A DNA stretch of 64,000 bases from UBA7867 sp964579205 (GCA_964579205.1 CAZOFH010000001.1:62001-126000); one strand, 5' to 3'; counted from the first letter of the stretch, positions 1 through 7,838 are shown. Translations and numbers: made by a program. Notes: a model not told the origin generated them from the sequence alone.

Positions 1-2
1 AC

Positions 3-1277
3 CTAGACTCTATGGTGCGTACCAACAACATTGACACATACAGAAACAACGCCAATCAAAACATTGACGGCAAAATTTACAACAACAACGGCGCTGTCAT
101 CGGCAACAATGGCGGCGTAAACACGGTAAACGGCGCAAATGCGGGCAGAATTGTCAACAACAGTGCCAACACCAATACTATTCAAAACGGCAGGACTGCT
201 ACCCAAAACACAACCAACACGGTAAACAACGCAAATTTGGACAACCGCAACAACGGCATTAACCCAAATCCTAGCGTAATCAGTCCAAAAACTACTTTTG
301 ATAGGCAAAACCCTACCCGCACCACTGCTGATGCAACCAACACAACTCAAAATCGCGCAAACACAAATACGCAAACTGCCACTATGCAAAATAATTCAGC
401 ATCCAGAGCGCAAAACACTACTAGCAAAAACACTACCCCAAACAGGCGCACCGTCACATTCGGCTCGACCGACACAAACACTGTAGATTACGCCGAAATG
501 CAGAATAAGATTGACGAACTAAACAGCAGATTGTCTACTATCAATGCAACTATGGACGCAAGCCTCGCCACCGCTCGTCAAAACATTCAGCGAGTAATCG
601 ACAAAGAAATCACTTTGACCGACGCCCAATCTGCTCAGATAAACTCTTATTCTCGCCTTTTGCGTAAAATCACAAACAAACTCACACAAAACGACTTTGA
701 GTTGATGCACAGTGCTGGCGAAATCGCACTAGCAGAGAGCAACCAAGCGCGCAATACCGACCTCAGCGCCACTTATCTAGATATGCAATACACCCTCACT
801 TGCCGTGAGCATTGCATAAACTGCGCAAACGAGGCTTTGGATGCAATCAACGATATTTTTGCAGACTTTGACACAACTAACACCACGGACACGACTACTA
901 GGACGGGTACCGACACTCCAGTTGTGACAGAACACCCTGCTACCACCCCCGCTACACCTGCACAAAACTATACCGCTAGGACAAACACAGTTGACCAAAA
1001 CACTACTCAGACTCGTGACAGGGTGACTACTACCGACAGAGGTGTTGAAACAAAACTGACTACCAACCCTACCCAGTCAACTACTACACAAAACACCCCT
1101 CAAACAACTGACCAACACAACAACACAAATGTAAATACAAACGCAAACACGAACGCAAATACTAATACAAATATGCGTGGCACCAATGCCAAAACCAATA
1201 CTCAATACTCTGCCAACGAATACAGTGTGCCTAATGTCACCAAAGATTTTCAAAACAAGTCAAACGACACTCTGTAA
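3..1277 (+). CDS. Asn/Thr-rich low-complexity protein, 5'-partial
   Basis: Family not recognised. The frame is open to the window edge and no Shine-Dalgarno precedes the first ATG at 12, so the true start is probably upstream. Counting from that ATG, residues 1-155 and about 285-400 are dominated by Asn, Thr, Gln and Ala with almost no hydrophobic residues. Between them (about 160-280) is a normal helical segment with heptad-like spacing, probably a coiled coil, carrying a C264-x3-C268-x2-C271 cluster. No signal peptide or anchor is visible, but the N-terminus may be missing. The composition would fit a surface or spore-associated protein; that is a guess. A terminator follows at 1316-1345. 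Confidence 0.7.
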   Translation, partial: LDSMVRTNNIDTYRNNANQNIDGKIYNNNGAVIGNNGGVNTVNGANAGRIVNNSANTNTIQNGRTATQNTTNTVNNANLDNRNNGINPNPSVISPKTTFDRQNPTRTTADATNTTQNRANTNTQTATMQNNSASRAQNTTSKNTTPNRRTVTFGSTDTNTVDYAEMQNKIDELNSRLSTINATMDASLATARQNIQRVIDKEITLTDAQSAQINSYSRLLRKITNKLTQNDFELMHSAGEIALAESNQARNTDLSATYLDMQYTLTCREHCINCANEALDAINDIFADFDTTNTTDTTTRTGTDTPVVTEHPATTPATPAQNYTARTNTVDQNTTQTRDRVTTTDRGVETKLTTNPTQSTTTQNTPQTTDQHNNTNVNTNANTNANTNTNMRGTNAKTNTQYSANEYSVPNVTKDFQNKSNDTL

Positions 1278-1315
1278 TCTATAATTGAATATATCAGAAT
1301 TAATATTTGAAAAAA

Positions 1316-1345
1316 TAAGTCAGGAGCAATAGCCCTGACTTTTTG
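1316..1345 (+). terminator. Rho-independent terminator after the Asn-rich gene
   Basis: AGTCAGG/CCTGACT stem with a short loop, followed by a T tract, about 40 bases after the stop codon. Confidence 0.75.
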
Positions 1346-1411
1346 TGTAATTACTCTTCTTCTCTATGCCCAACGTCTTGCCGTTGTGTGCTACCGCATA
1401 ATTAAATAGAA

Positions 1412-1437
1412 TAAGCGACCAAAAAGGTCGCTTTTCG
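1412..1437. terminator. Hairpin terminator between convergent genes
   Basis: AGCGACC/GGTCGCT stem around an A-rich loop, followed by TTTT on the plus strand. It lies between two convergent genes and could serve both, though the T tract favours the plus strand. Confidence 0.55.
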
Positions 1438-1469
1438 TTTATTTACTCATCAAAACTTCATCTTCTGGT

Positions 1470-1814
1470 TTAGTCCTTGTTTTTATCTCCTTTATTCAAA
1501 TTTTCCCAAACATATTCCACACCGCCGTCATCATAAAAAATAAAATTTTCTTTGCCGACAGTTTCGACCAAGCCTTTTAAGCCGTCAAAAATCTCTCTAG
1601 CCTCAGTCAGTAATTCCCGCTCTTGCATTGCATCTCTATTTTTCCTAAACTCCCACAATCTCACAAAAGGCTCCGTCGTGAATAAGTTATTCCCAGTCGC
1701 ATCAGAATAATCTTCAAATGCCAGTTGATAATCTAATAGGGCCCCTAGCAGACAAGCATATTCCTTATAAACTGCCTCGCTCGACCATTCTCTTCCGCTT
1801 TTGTCTACATACAT
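1470..1814 (-). CDS. Hypothetical small acidic protein
   Basis: 114 residues, family not recognised. The start is the ATG at 1814, preceded by a strong site (GAGGGGGTG). The frame stays open upstream to 2060, but that part translates into repeat DNA and is rejected. The protein is soluble, acidic and predicted helical, with many Trp, Tyr, Phe, Glu and Asp residues and a short Lys/Asn/Asp-rich tail. No signal peptide, membrane segment or catalytic motif is visible. It stands alone between the Asn-rich gene and a run of intergenic repeats. Confidence 0.55.
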   Translation of the reverse strand: MYVDKSGREWSSEAVYKEYACLLGALLDYQLAFEDYSDATGNNLFTTEPFVRLWEFRKNRDAMQERELLTEAREIFDGLKGLVETVGKENFIFYDDGGVEYVWENLNKGDKNKD

Positions 1815-1984
1815 TACACTCACCCCCTCACAATTTGCTTTTATCAAAATTAGCATATATTTTTGCATTTGTCTAGCAAATTTGTTGCATTTTAAAAATA
1901 TGTAGGCGATATTTGCCTTTTTATACGGCAGGATTACACCCCATACCCGCATTAATCTAATTAATTGTGGTGCAGCCAACCAAC

Positions 1985-2029
1985 TGTCATTCAGAGGACA
2001 TACGCTAGTATGTCCGTGGAATCTGTGAG
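1985..2029 (+). repeat. Dispersed variable-stem hairpin element, copy 1
   Basis: Arms TGTCATTCAGAG and CGTGGAATCTGTGAG enclose a copy-specific stem GGACATAC/GTATGTCC with loop GCTA. A short GC-rich spacer then leads to CGAACCC. Confidence 0.75.
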
Positions 2030-2125
2030 CCGCAGACGAACCCAAAAACTTAAATAACAAATACTATCCCTGCCTCTTGTTGCTATATACAGACAAATAC
2101 GGTATGGGGGGTCGGTGCGATGCAC

Positions 2126-2165
2126 CTCACAGATTCCACGCAACTTGTGGTTGCTCTGAATGACA
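2126..2165 (-). repeat. Dispersed variable-stem hairpin element, copy 2
   Basis: Reverse orientation. The arms match copy 1, and the inner stem GCAAC/GTTGC is specific to this copy. Confidence 0.7.
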
Positions 2166-2197
2166 AAGAAAAAAAAATCTATTTGATTGATTGATGT

Positions 2198-2272
2198 CGA
2201 GGGCATCGCCCTCGACGGGGTTCGCTATCGCTCACAGATCCCGCGGATGTCTTTGGCATCCTCTGGATGACA
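2198..2272 (-). repeat. Dispersed hairpin element, copy 3, with extra hairpin
   Basis: Reverse orientation. The core at 2231-2272 has stem GGATG/CATCC. It is followed by GCGATAGCGAACCCC and a further hairpin GTCGAGGGC/GCCCTCGAC. The same extension recurs with different stem bases at 59898-59979. Confidence 0.7.
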
Positions 2273-2326
2273 AGAGGGGTGGCTACGCCACATTTTATTT
2301 ATTAGGGTCGGGGGTCTCCCCCGCCG

Positions 2327-2365
2327 TGTCATTCAGAGGCGGACAATGCCTGCCTCAGAATGACA
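2327..2365. repeat. Inverted repeat of the element arm, copy 4
   Basis: TGTCATTCAGAGGC and GCCTCAGAATGACA form a near-perfect 14-bp stem with one mismatch. This is two facing copies of the TGTCATTC arm, without the GGAATCTGTGAG arm. Confidence 0.65.
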
Positions 2366-2395
2366 AAATGAGCAAGAAAGGGACACTTGAGGGGC

Positions 2396-2421
2396 AAAAA
2401 AAAGAACCCAAAGGGGTCCTG
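2396..2421 (-). terminator. Terminator of rplM-rpsI
   Basis: On the minus strand GGACCC/GGGTTC forms a stem followed by eight T, just after the rpsI stop codon. Confidence 0.75.
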
Positions 2422-2425
2422 TATT

Positions 2426-2833
2426 TTAACGCTTACTAAATTGAACTGCGCGACGGGCTTTGTGCAAGCCGTATTTTTTACGCTCTTTCATTCTTGGGTC
2501 ACGGGTAAGCAAGCCAGCAGATTTTAGCACGCCTTTGTACTCTTCGTTTTCTTTTACCAAAGCACGAGCGATACCGTGTCTAATAGCACCTGCTTGACCA
2601 CCCAAGCCACCGCCATTAACGGTAACGAACACGTCAAACTTGTCCGCAGTGTTGGTCAACACCAAAGGTTGACGCACGATTAACTTTAGTGTAGCGAGGC
2701 CAAAGTACTCCTCAATGTCAGTTGAGTTGATGGTAATTTTACCCTTACCAGCAGCCAAACGAACTCTAGCAACAGATGATTTACGACGACCTGTCGCATT
2801 GGTGTAAGTGTTTGCGATTTTCTTTGCTGCCAT
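2426..2833 (-). CDS. rpsI: 30S ribosomal protein S9
   Basis: 135 residues, the usual length for S9, a small-subunit protein whose C-terminal tail reaches the P-site tRNA. Visible hallmarks are the N-terminal ATGRRKSSVARVRL segment, the central GGGLGGQAGAIRHGIARAL block and the basic C-terminus ending QFSKR. It lies 2 bases behind rplM, the near-universal L13-S9 operon, and shares the rplM promoter. A terminator follows at 2396-2421. Confidence 0.98.
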   Translation of the reverse strand: MAAKKIANTYTNATGRRKSSVARVRLAAGKGKITINSTDIEEYFGLATLKLIVRQPLVLTNTADKFDVFVTVNGGGLGGQAGAIRHGIARALVKENEEYKGVLKSAGLLTRDPRMKERKKYGLHKARRAVQFSKR

Positions 2834-2835
2834 AA

Positions 2836-3276
2836 TTATCTACCTCCTACAATCTTTAATTCAACAGGGTTTTGAGCCTGATGCTCGTGGTCAGCACCTT
2901 TGTAAGTGCGCAATTTTTTGAGCATTTGCTTGCCCAACGCGTTCTTAGGCATCATACCTTTGACAGCGCGTTGCACAACGAAATCACTGCGCTCAGCCAT
3001 CAATTTGCTGTACGCGATCTCTCTGTCACCACCCGGGTAAAGTGTGTGGTACTTGTACATTTTTTGGTTAATTTTGTTACCAGTCAAAATAACTTTGTCG
3101 CAATTAATTACGATAACATGGTCGCCCATATCAGCGTGCGGTGTATAAGTAGGCTTGTTTTTGCCGCGCAAAATCGCAGCCACTTGACTAGCCAAACGTC
3201 CCAAAGGAATGTTGGTAGCGTCTACCACCCACCACTTGCTTTCAGTATTTGCATTGGTTGGCATAAAAGTCTTCAT
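2836..3276 (-). CDS. rplM: 50S ribosomal protein L13
   Basis: 146 residues, full length for L13, an early assembly protein of the large subunit. The WWVVDATNIPLGRLAS start, the HADMGDHVIVINCDKV segment and the GMMPKNALGKQMLKKL region are all typical. The ATG at 3276 has a GGAGGAAA site about 9 bases upstream. It is the first gene of the rplM-rpsI operon, with a consensus promoter at 3369-3397 and a leader of roughly 85 bases. Confidence 0.98.
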   Translation of the reverse strand: MKTFMPTNANTESKWWVVDATNIPLGRLASQVAAILRGKNKPTYTPHADMGDHVIVINCDKVILTGNKINQKMYKYHTLYPGGDREIAYSKLMAERSDFVVQRAVKGMMPKNALGKQMLKKLRTYKGADHEHQAQNPVELKIVGGR

Positions 3277-3368
3277 AATGAGTTTTCCTCCGAAAAATTC
3301 AAAAAAATATTTTATCTACCAAGCATTAGATGAGGGGCTAATTCACTAATAATCTCATAGATTTAATT

Positions 3369-3397
3369 ATTTTACTATAAAAATATTCTTTTGTCAA
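3369..3397 (-). promoter_or_regulatory. Sigma-A promoter of rplM-rpsI
   Basis: Minus-strand TTGACA, a 17-base spacer and TAAAAT, about 93 bases before the rplM start codon. Confidence 0.8.
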
Positions 3398-3543
3398 CAC
3401 CTTTTATATAAATAATTGTACTTTTTGACAAAATCTTTTGCGCCCGCGATAATCACAGCCCAAGCCTCGCTGTCGGGGTAAACATTGGCTTAACACTGTT
3501 AGCAGTGCTGTGTGCAGGCAGTTTCTTTTTTGGGTTCGCTCCG

Positions 3544-3583
3544 CTCACAGATTCCACGCAACCAACACTTGCTCTGAATGATA
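3544..3583 (-). repeat. Dispersed variable-stem hairpin element, copy 5
   Basis: Arms CTCACAGATTCCACG and CTCTGAATGA enclose the copy-specific stem GCAA/TTGC. GGGTTCG stands outside, as in other copies. A GTGGC/GCCAC hairpin (module B, 3590-3602) follows. Confidence 0.7.
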
Positions 3584-3633
3584 AGCGGGGGTGGCTCTGC
3601 CACATTTTGTTTATTGGGGGTCTCCCCCGCCAT

Positions 3634-3719
3634 GGCGGCTTGCCGCAAAGCGCCCGCACGGCGCCTGATGCGCCGAATGGCGCATTGTGCGTGCCACAGC
3701 ACGCACGCGGCAAGCCGCC
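3634..3719. repeat. GC-rich three-way-junction structure
   Basis: A perfect 13-bp outer stem (GGCGGCTTGCCGC at 3634-3646 with 3707-3719) encloses two hairpins: GGCGC/GCGCC at 3660-3674 and GTGCGTGC/GCACGCAC at 3687-3706. It is far more GC-rich than its surroundings and lies between the dacF terminator and the rplM promoter. It could be a small RNA, a folded repeat or a cruciform; the sequence does not decide. Confidence 0.55.
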
Positions 3720-3762
3720 TCTTCGGGAGGTGGACTATCCCACCACTGCTAGGAGAGACACA

Positions 3763-3788
3763 AAAAAACTACGGTCAGAGCCGTAGTC
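3763..3788 (-). terminator. Terminator of dacF
   Basis: Minus-strand ACTACGG/CCGTAGT stem followed by seven T, immediately downstream of the dacF stop codon. Confidence 0.85.
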
Positions 3789-3793
3789 GAATT

Positions 3794-4948
3794 TTACCAA
3801 TTAGTAGTAATTGAGCGGATATTATCCCACAAAGAATTTTTGATTAGGTCGTTCTGTAGTACCAAGTCGATTTCTTTTACGACGATACCATCATCCGAGA
3901 TAATCGCCTTACCCACGACACTACCAGCGCTCAGTGGCGCTTTGATAGGAGCGAATTCGTAATGGATATCGAGATTTTTCTCTTCGCCGCGTTTGTTAAT
4001 GGTCGAAAAACTCTCTGCGGGGCTGATGACAGGCGAATTTTTGCTATTAGGTACAGCGAAATCCGCATCAATGACATCGGTGCTAGACATGATGCTATTT
4101 GACACAAAGTTATCAAAACCGTAGTCGAGTAGTGCAGCACTTTCGGCGAAGCGCGCCTTGCTATCTGGAGCACCTAGCACCACAGAAATTAGCCGCATAT
4201 CGCCACGCTTTGCAGACGCACAGAGACAAAACCCAGCCTCGCTAGTCGAACCAGTTTTACCTGCATCGCAGCCATTGTAGGTACGCAAAAGTTTATTCGT
4301 ATTAGCCATTTGAGTCACCCTACCCGATGAATGAGCAAAATCCTCCATCCAGATATTACTCATTTCAAAGTACAGCGAATGCGACAGTACTGCTCTCATC
4401 ACTAGCGCCACATCGTATGCACAACTATACGCAGTCGCACACGGCAGCCCGGTGCAGTTGCCATAGTTGGTGTTTTTACCGCCCAATTCAGTGACGCGAG
4501 CATTCATTTTGTCTACAAAATTTTGCTCTGTACCAGCCAATTCCTCGGCAATCATCACACTCGCATCATTTGCCGAACTGATAATAATAGCGTGCAAGAG
4601 CGACTGGACAGAATACTCGCCGCCTAAATCAATAAAGACTTGGGACCCGCCCATTCCTGCAGCAGTTTGGCTAGCGGTTAATTTTTTATCCAAATCCAGA
4701 TCGCCTCTCTCTATTGCCTCAAAGGCTAACAGCAAGGTCGTGAGTTTTGTGACGCTGGCGATAGGCAATTTTTCTCGTGAGTTTGTCTCGCTCATCACCT
4801 CGCCTGTGCCATAATCCATTAGGATTTGCGCCTTGCTACTACCCTGCATCTGGGCAAAAGGGGCTTGGACAGTCGGTATGCAAAACAACACTGCCAGCAC
4901 AACAACAGTAAAGCAGCAGATTTTTGCGTAATTTGTCAATACTTTCAT
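3794..4948 (-). CDS. dacF: D-alanyl-D-alanine carboxypeptidase (DacF/PBP5 type)
   Basis: 384 residues. Serine DD-carboxypeptidase that trims the terminal D-Ala from peptidoglycan stem peptides outside the membrane. Counting from the ATG at 4948 (GGAGGTG just upstream), a signal peptide covers about 1-29. The three penicillin-binding motifs are present: S65-V-T-K68, S125-A-N127 and K231-T-G233. The C-terminal part fits the PBP5-associated beta domain. A GTG at 4960 overlaps the ribosome site and is rejected. It lies 3' of spoIIM, as in Bacillus where dacF and spoIIM are near neighbours, which favours a sporulation-linked role. A terminator follows. Confidence 0.92.
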   Translation of the reverse strand: MKVLTNYAKICCFTVVVLAVLFCIPTVQAPFAQMQGSSKAQILMDYGTGEVMSETNSREKLPIASVTKLTTLLLAFEAIERGDLDLDKKLTASQTAAGMGGSQVFIDLGGEYSVQSLLHAIIISSANDASVMIAEELAGTEQNFVDKMNARVTELGGKNTNYGNCTGLPCATAYSCAYDVALVMRAVLSHSLYFEMSNIWMEDFAHSSGRVTQMANTNKLLRTYNGCDAGKTGSTSEAGFCLCASAKRGDMRLISVVLGAPDSKARFAESAALLDYGFDNFVSNSIMSSTDVIDADFAVPNSKNSPVISPAESFSTINKRGEEKNLDIHYEFAPIKAPLSAGSVVGKAIISDDGIVVKEIDLVLQNDLIKNSLWDNIRSITTNW

Positions 4949-5003
4949 TTTCACCTCCACAGTCTAGTTTTTGTAAATTTGAGGTTTTTATGTATGGACA
5001 AAT

Positions 5004-5675
5004 TCAACTAATTATTAAAAATGCGCTCAGCCACGGCAAGAGCAACAATTCCCACAAAATCGAGCCCGCCATGAGTACCAGCACAAATCCCAGCACTCGC
5101 GAGCACGAGGAGAAAAATTCTGCGCAAAAAATGCTGCCGCCATAAATCTTGCACCCGAAATTATAGCTGATACACACCACCGCCCAAATGACAAATGCAG
5201 CCAGCAACAGCAACTGGGCAGGCAAGATAACTAGCAGCACGTTCAGTGCCCCACCGACCTTAAATATGGCTATCAGGATAATGCAAGTTAGCCCAAAGCA
5301 AAAACTCCTATACGCTATCAATATATAACTAATGCAGCACATAAAGGGGCGCAGATTGGTGGTGTAAATTATCGCCAAAAAGCAGAGATTGACTAGTATC
5401 CGAGCGAAAAACAGCCCGAGTACCGAGATATCGCCCTCGATAAATCGCCGCAAAAACGAATCTGGTATGCGGTCGATCGAGACATCGGGGGCGATTTTTA
5501 TCCCAGCGACCAAGCCACAAATTAGCCCCAGAATAAGTAAGGTAAAACAGATGATGTACCACTTTTTATTTTCGCAAAAATCATCTCTCAACCCAGTAGT
5601 CGCGCTGCCAAAAAACCGAAAAAAAGAAAATTGCGCCATAATTAATTTTATGAACACAACCTCACAGATATTCAA
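5004..5675 (-). CDS. spoIIM: Stage II sporulation protein M-like membrane protein
   Basis: Up to 223 residues with about five or six hydrophobic segments and short loops. SpoIIM is a subunit of the DMP complex that drives peptidoglycan remodelling during engulfment. The assignment rests on topology, size and position: it sits between the Spo0A homologue and dacF. No signature motif was checked. The start is uncertain: TTG at 5675, GTG at 5657 and ATG at 5639 are all possible and none has a good ribosome site. The gene begins 6 bases after the Spo0A homologue, so it is probably cotranscribed. Confidence 0.65.
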   Translation of the reverse strand: MNICEVVFIKLIMAQFSFFRFFGSATTGLRDDFCENKKWYIICFTLLILGLICGLVAGIKIAPDVSIDRIPDSFLRRFIEGDISVLGLFFARILVNLCFLAIIYTTNLRPFMCCISYILIAYRSFCFGLTCIILIAIFKVGGALNVLLVILPAQLLLLAAFVIWAVVCISYNFGCKIYGGSIFCAEFFSSCSRVLGFVLVLMAGSILWELLLLPWLSAFLIIS

Positions 5676-5681
5676 AAATGC

Positions 5682-6479
5682 CTATTTTTGACCGATGTCG
5701 AATAGGTAATTATTCAACTTGTACGCGATGTAATATATAAACTCCTTTACCGACGGGCAGAGGGTAAAATCGTCAAAACAAACTCCGCTCGTGAGCCGCT
5801 GCAAATTTTTCTTTCTACGCCGCCACGCAGTTTCTAGCGAAGTGCGCGTGCATCGCTGCAGGTTGGCTAGCGTGGTGTGATTGCGCTGTGAAACCTCGCA
5901 ATAAATCGTTTTGTTGAGCGACTGCGGCTGGCAATTTATCCCTATCACGCTAATTATGCATTCGCGAATATAAGTGGTGCCCGATGTACAGGCATTAAAG
6001 CCCAAATCGAGCAGGGTCTGCCGAGTCGCATTCTCTATCACATCACTATCACGACACGCCTCAAATTGCTTGGTACGCGTGCTAGCGGTAGCATCGATTG
6101 TCAGGCTAGAGAGCATCTCTCCTACTGACAAAAAACGAAAATTGTCTGGCAAACGCATTTGGGGCGTGCAGGAGGGCAAATTCGGCTCGTCTGCATCACA
6201 AGAGACAAATGTAGTACTGGATTGTGTGATTGGGTCGTACACCACCCAAACCTCAGGGACTGAAAAGATTGTCCCTTCTCTAAAAATACTCATACCAAAG
6301 GAATTTTTGTGATAGTAGTCAAGACTAACAATCAAAATGTCGGGCTTGTGATTTTTGGCTTTGGTCACAATACTAGCATAATCCGTATCGCACACAAGGT
6401 TGATAAAATCGCGCCTGACCCTCCCTCGTAGCATCTCCCAAAACTCGCAACTTTCCGTCGCCATACAGAGTATGTTCAT
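5682..6479 (-). CDS. spo0A: Spo0A-like regulator with degenerate receiver domain
   Basis: 265 residues from the ATG at 6479 (AAGGAC upstream; a further in-frame ATG at 6515 is less likely). The C-terminal half matches the Spo0A effector domain in order: LLDLGFNACTSGTTYIRE, the recognition region with HTTLANLQRC and SLETAW, and the final EFIYYIAYKL. The N-terminal half has receiver-like beta strands but lacks the usual phosphoacceptor Asp (DILIVS where D-V-L-V-L-D is expected) and the N-terminal acidic pair (MATES where ADDN is expected). It lies directly after spoIVB, the canonical spo0A position. It may act without the normal phosphorelay or be a divergent paralogue. Confidence 0.8.
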   Translation of the reverse strand: MNILCMATESCEFWEMLRGRVRRDFINLVCDTDYASIVTKAKNHKPDILIVSLDYYHKNSFGMSIFREGTIFSVPEVWVVYDPITQSSTTFVSCDADEPNLPSCTPQMRLPDNFRFLSVGEMLSSLTIDATASTRTKQFEACRDSDVIENATRQTLLDLGFNACTSGTTYIRECIISVIGINCQPQSLNKTIYCEVSQRNHTTLANLQRCTRTSLETAWRRRKKNLQRLTSGVCFDDFTLCPSVKEFIYYIAYKLNNYLFDIGQK

Positions 6480-6534
6480 ATTGAATGTCCTTTTAAAAAC
6501 CTTTCGGCTCATCATCCCTGCCTATTTGCGGTAC

Positions 6535-6563
6535 ATAATACCACTAAATTTAAAATTTGTAAA
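6535..6563 (-). promoter_or_regulatory. Sigma-A-type promoter of the Spo0A homologue
   Basis: TTTACA, a 17-base spacer and TATTAT preceded by TGG (extended -10), about 55 bases before the chosen ATG. Confidence 0.65.
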
Positions 6564-6686
6564 CTAAATTCGCAAAACTTTTTTATATTTTTTGATAAAT
6601 TTTTGCAAAAGTCGCCCAAAACGCCTATATTATGAATATTTTTTTCGCATTTAACGCGGAATTATTTTTGTAAAATCTTTTCAAAA

Positions 6687-7838
6687 TTAATTGCCAATCA
6701 TATTGTCAATGTATATTCCAAAGCCTTTGGTTGGGTCGTTGACAAAGACGTGAGTGATAGCGCCTATCAATTTGCCATTTTGCACGATTGGGCTGCCGCT
6801 CATCCCTTGCACGATACCGCCCGTGGTCTTGATTAAAATTTCGTCAGTTACCTTAAACACTAGATTTTTTTGCTTGCCCGAGCCCTGAAAATTAGTCTTG
6901 ATAACCTCGATTTCATAAGGACGGATATTTTTGCCGTCGATGCAACTGTATATCCACGCCTTGCCGGGCTTGGCGACCAAGCGCCCGCCCAACTCGACTT
7001 TTTGGCGGTCTCCTGTGTTCCAAGCGTCCAAATCGAGCGAACCATATACCCCGCTTTCGCAATTTTTGTCGACCGCGCCTACCTCACTCTTTGTATTAGG
7101 CAATATCGCCCTGATTTCACCCGGAGTGCCACGATCGGCTTTTTTTACGCCCAATACTACACATCTTTGCGCCCGACCTTGCGACACGTCAAATATCGCT
7201 TGCGAACTTGGCTCTACTATCGGATGCCCGAGCGCGCCGAAACGACCAGTATCGGGGTCGACAAAAGTCACCGTACCGACACCATTCAGCCCCTCTTTTG
7301 CCCAGACGCCTAGTTTGTATTGCCGAGTCAAGGCATCAAATTTGGGCTTTACTACGCGCTTTATCCGCTCATTGTTGCGAATGACGGTCACCGACACACT
7401 TTCCTTTGTATCCTTACCATTGAGTACAGAGGTAATATCCGCCACACACCTGATCGCCTGCTCATCTACCTCTTTGATAATGTCGCCCGCAAGGAGCACA
7501 TCACTCGACTCACCCAAGCCCTTGTTTGACACCACCAGCACGCCGTCGCCCTGATAATCAAAGCCCATTACATCCCCACCCAAATACACCTCGCGCGCAG
7601 CCGTCGCGTTTACGCTATGGATTTTGACAGTATTGAGTAGCAAAAAATCGACCGTGTTTTCCTCTTTGTTGTATCTAGATTGCACTAGCGCCGAAATCGG
7701 CGCAGCATCTTGTGTGCTATCTACAATCAGGTTTTGCGGCATCTCAAACACCGCATCAAAAGGTCTGGTCCAACAACAAATCGCAAAAACAATGGCGACG
7801 CAAAAAGACATATAAACAAAAAATCTATGTATTTTCAT
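6687..7838 (-). CDS. spoIVB: SpoIVB serine peptidase (S55 family)
   Basis: 383 residues. A forespore-secreted signalling protease that triggers pro-sigma-K processing in the mother cell. Residues 1-25 form a signal anchor and about 85-165 a PDZ domain. The protease domain follows, with His205 in GALGH, Asp332 and Ser347 in GGIVQGMSGSP as the likely triad, matching the spacing of the Bacillus enzyme. Start ATG 7838; its AAAGG site lies in the loop of a hairpin at 7839-7862. Located between argR and the Spo0A homologue; recN, normally between argR and spoIVB, is not here. Confidence 0.95.
   Translation of the reverse strand: MKIHRFFVYMSFCVAIVFAICCWTRPFDAVFEMPQNLIVDSTQDAAPISALVQSRYNKEENTVDFLLLNTVKIHSVNATAAREVYLGGDVMGFDYQGDGVLVVSNKGLGESSDVLLAGDIIKEVDEQAIRCVADITSVLNGKDTKESVSVTVIRNNERIKRVVKPKFDALTRQYKLGVWAKEGLNGVGTVTFVDPDTGRFGALGHPIVEPSSQAIFDVSQGRAQRCVVLGVKKADRGTPGEIRAILPNTKSEVGAVDKNCESGVYGSLDLDAWNTGDRQKVELGGRLVAKPGKAWIYSCIDGKNIRPYEIEVIKTNFQGSGKQKNLVFKVTDEILIKTTGGIVQGMSGSPIVQNGKLIGAITHVFVNDPTKGFGIYIDNMIGN

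Larger units (their letters stand above)
1815..2396. other. Gene-free stretch filled with hairpin repeats
   Basis: No convincing gene. The part up to about 1980 is AT-rich and featureless. From 1985 on it holds four copies or half-copies of the dispersed hairpin element listed separately, plus a GTGGC/GCCAC hairpin and a GTCGAGGGC/GCCCTCGAC hairpin. Open frames here merely translate the repeats. Confidence 0.7.

Noticed and set aside
1815..2060. N-terminal extension of the small gene at 1470-1814
   Set aside because: The extension covers repeat DNA, while a strong ribosome site stands directly before the internal ATG at 1814.
2191..2439. Plus-strand frame through the repeats before rpsI
   Set aside because: It translates hairpin repeats and the rpsI terminator; similar peptides appear wherever the repeats occur.
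3505..3786. Frames on both strands between rplM and dacF
   Set aside because: They run through repeats and the three-way-junction structure and end in a terminator.
5694..5703. TGTCGAAT resembling a Spo0A box
   Set aside because: It lies in the last codons of the Spo0A homologue, and one 7-base match is expected by chance.
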